Under the pieces are notes generated by a model. It made no database searches, was not told the DNA's origin, and was given only the letters and a program-made list of their open reading frames with translations. 6,117 bases of DNA from an uncultured Leuconostoc sp. (GTDB lineage Bacteria > Bacillota > Bacilli > Lactobacillales > Lactobacillaceae). The DNA is taken from the NCBI GenBank assembly GCA_900554745.1, contig USIU01000075.1:1-6117 (forward strand), in the 5' to 3' direction. This document shows positions 5,478 through 6,117 of the stretch, in pieces. A program made the position numbers and the translations under genes. Positions within the stretch are counted from its first letter, which is position 1. The number at the start of each line of letters is the position of its first letter.

Positions 5478-6117
5478 ATGACAACTGTAGAAAAACTATT
5501 GCATATTTTCGTCAACCATGCCGAAACGTGGGTATCTGGCGAGACGATTGCCAGTAATCTCCATATTTCACGTGCTGCTGTATGGAAAGCCATCAATAAA
5601 CTAACCGAAGCCGGCTTTACGATTGAAAGTCAGCGCGGGTTAGGTTATCGCTACATCCCGAGTGAAAAAATGACCAGCACTGAAATCCAGCACCTTTTGA
5701 AATCGCCAATGGCCATTCGGGTGTTTGATTCGTTAGATTCAACCAATCGTTACGCTAAGTTAGCCTTAGTGGATGAGACGCTTAATGGCCCACTGGTGGT
5801 AATCTCAAATATTCAAACCCACGGGGTCGGGCATTTAGGCCGTTCATTCTTTTCGCCTAGTCAAACGGGGCTTTATTTGAGTATTGCCTTGCCACTGACT
5901 TTTCAAGATACTGTCAAACCACAGTTATTGACGATCAGTACAGCCGTTGCAGTGGCGAAAAGTATGCGGACACTCTTTGGTGTGGACTTGCAATACCAAT
6001 GGCTCAACAATTTGTATTACAATCAGCAAAAAGTCGGCGGCATTCTGACTGAGGGCATTATGACCTTGGAAAGCCAAACATTTTCAGGCTTAGTGGTTGG
6101 GATTGGCCTGAACCTCA
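5478..6117 (+). CDS. birA: BirA-like bifunctional biotin protein ligase / biotin operon repressor (3' end outside window)
   Basis: The first 213 residues are present. Residues 1-60 are a winged helix with the BirA-type recognition helix SRAAVWKAINKL (31-42) and wing SQRGLGYRY (51-59). The ligase domain follows: DSLDSTN (84-90), QTHGVGHLGRSFFSP (113-127), GLYLSIALP (131-139), WLNN (175-178), KVGGILTE (185-192) and GIGLNL (208-213). BirA activates biotin to biotinyl-AMP, transfers it to carboxylases and, when loaded, represses biotin genes; the operator before bioY is its likely target. Two core motifs are altered: the usual GRGRxGR reads GVGHLGR, and W(P/V)ND reads WLNN. Activity as a ligase is therefore uncertain, while the K185 region is intact. 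No Shine-Dalgarno sequence precedes the ATG, which lies 9 bases after the zinc-finger stop, so coupling is likely. The C-terminal SH3-like domain is not visible. Confidence 0.9.
   Translation, partial: MTTVEKLLHIFVNHAETWVSGETIASNLHISRAAVWKAINKLTEAGFTIESQRGLGYRYIPSEKMTSTEIQHLLKSPMAIRVFDSLDSTNRYAKLALVDETLNGPLVVISNIQTHGVGHLGRSFFSPSQTGLYLSIALPLTFQDTVKPQLLTISTAVAVAKSMRTLFGVDLQYQWLNNLYYNQQKVGGILTEGIMTLESQTFSGLVVGIGLNL

Overview
The window looks like chromosomal DNA from a low-to-moderate GC Gram-positive bacterium of the lactic acid group. I would guess a Lactobacillaceae member (Weissella- or Leuconostoc-like), but this rests only on protein resemblance. The clues are the fused OpuABC glycine betaine transporter with a BusR repressor (an arrangement known from lactococci and streptococci), a BioY/BirA biotin-salvage locus, short intergenic spaces, and Shine-Dalgarno-led genes. 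No tRNA, rRNA, CRISPR, phage or insertion-sequence signal was seen.

Region 1 (1-798, + strand): the 3' end of an ABC-2/NatB-type export permease, then an unrecognised 154-residue cytosolic protein 12 bases downstream. Both end at a strong hairpin that can also terminate the converging opuA operon.

Region 2 (801-4539): an osmoprotection module. opuAA (ATPase with tandem CBS domains) and opuABC (permease fused to the substrate-binding domain) form a leftward operon with an 8-base overlap. Divergently, busR encodes a GntR-type repressor with an RCK_C effector domain. The intergenic space holds several GTGAC/GTCAC elements, including an inverted pair separated by exactly 22 bp, as reported for the BusR operator. 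In related bacteria c-di-AMP controls this module twice: it activates BusR as repressor and inhibits the transporter through the CBS domains.

Region 3 (4546-6117, + strand): a biotin-salvage operon. A TTGACA/TAAACT promoter overlaps a BirA-type operator (CTGTAAACT-N14-GGTTTACAA). It is followed by bioY (S component of an ECF biotin transporter), a CHY zinc-finger gene and birA (biotin protein ligase/repressor, cut by the window end), so the operon probably encodes its own repressor.

The most notable observation is in the middle gene. The CHY zinc-finger ORF is broken by an exact 19-bp tandem duplication (5219-5257). Removing one copy restores a complete 100-residue zinc-finger protein that starts inside the bioY stop region and ends 9 bases before birA. 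The BirA-like protein also has unusual residues in its two most conserved catalytic motifs. I found no wholly new system; the rest is a compact, recognisable arrangement.
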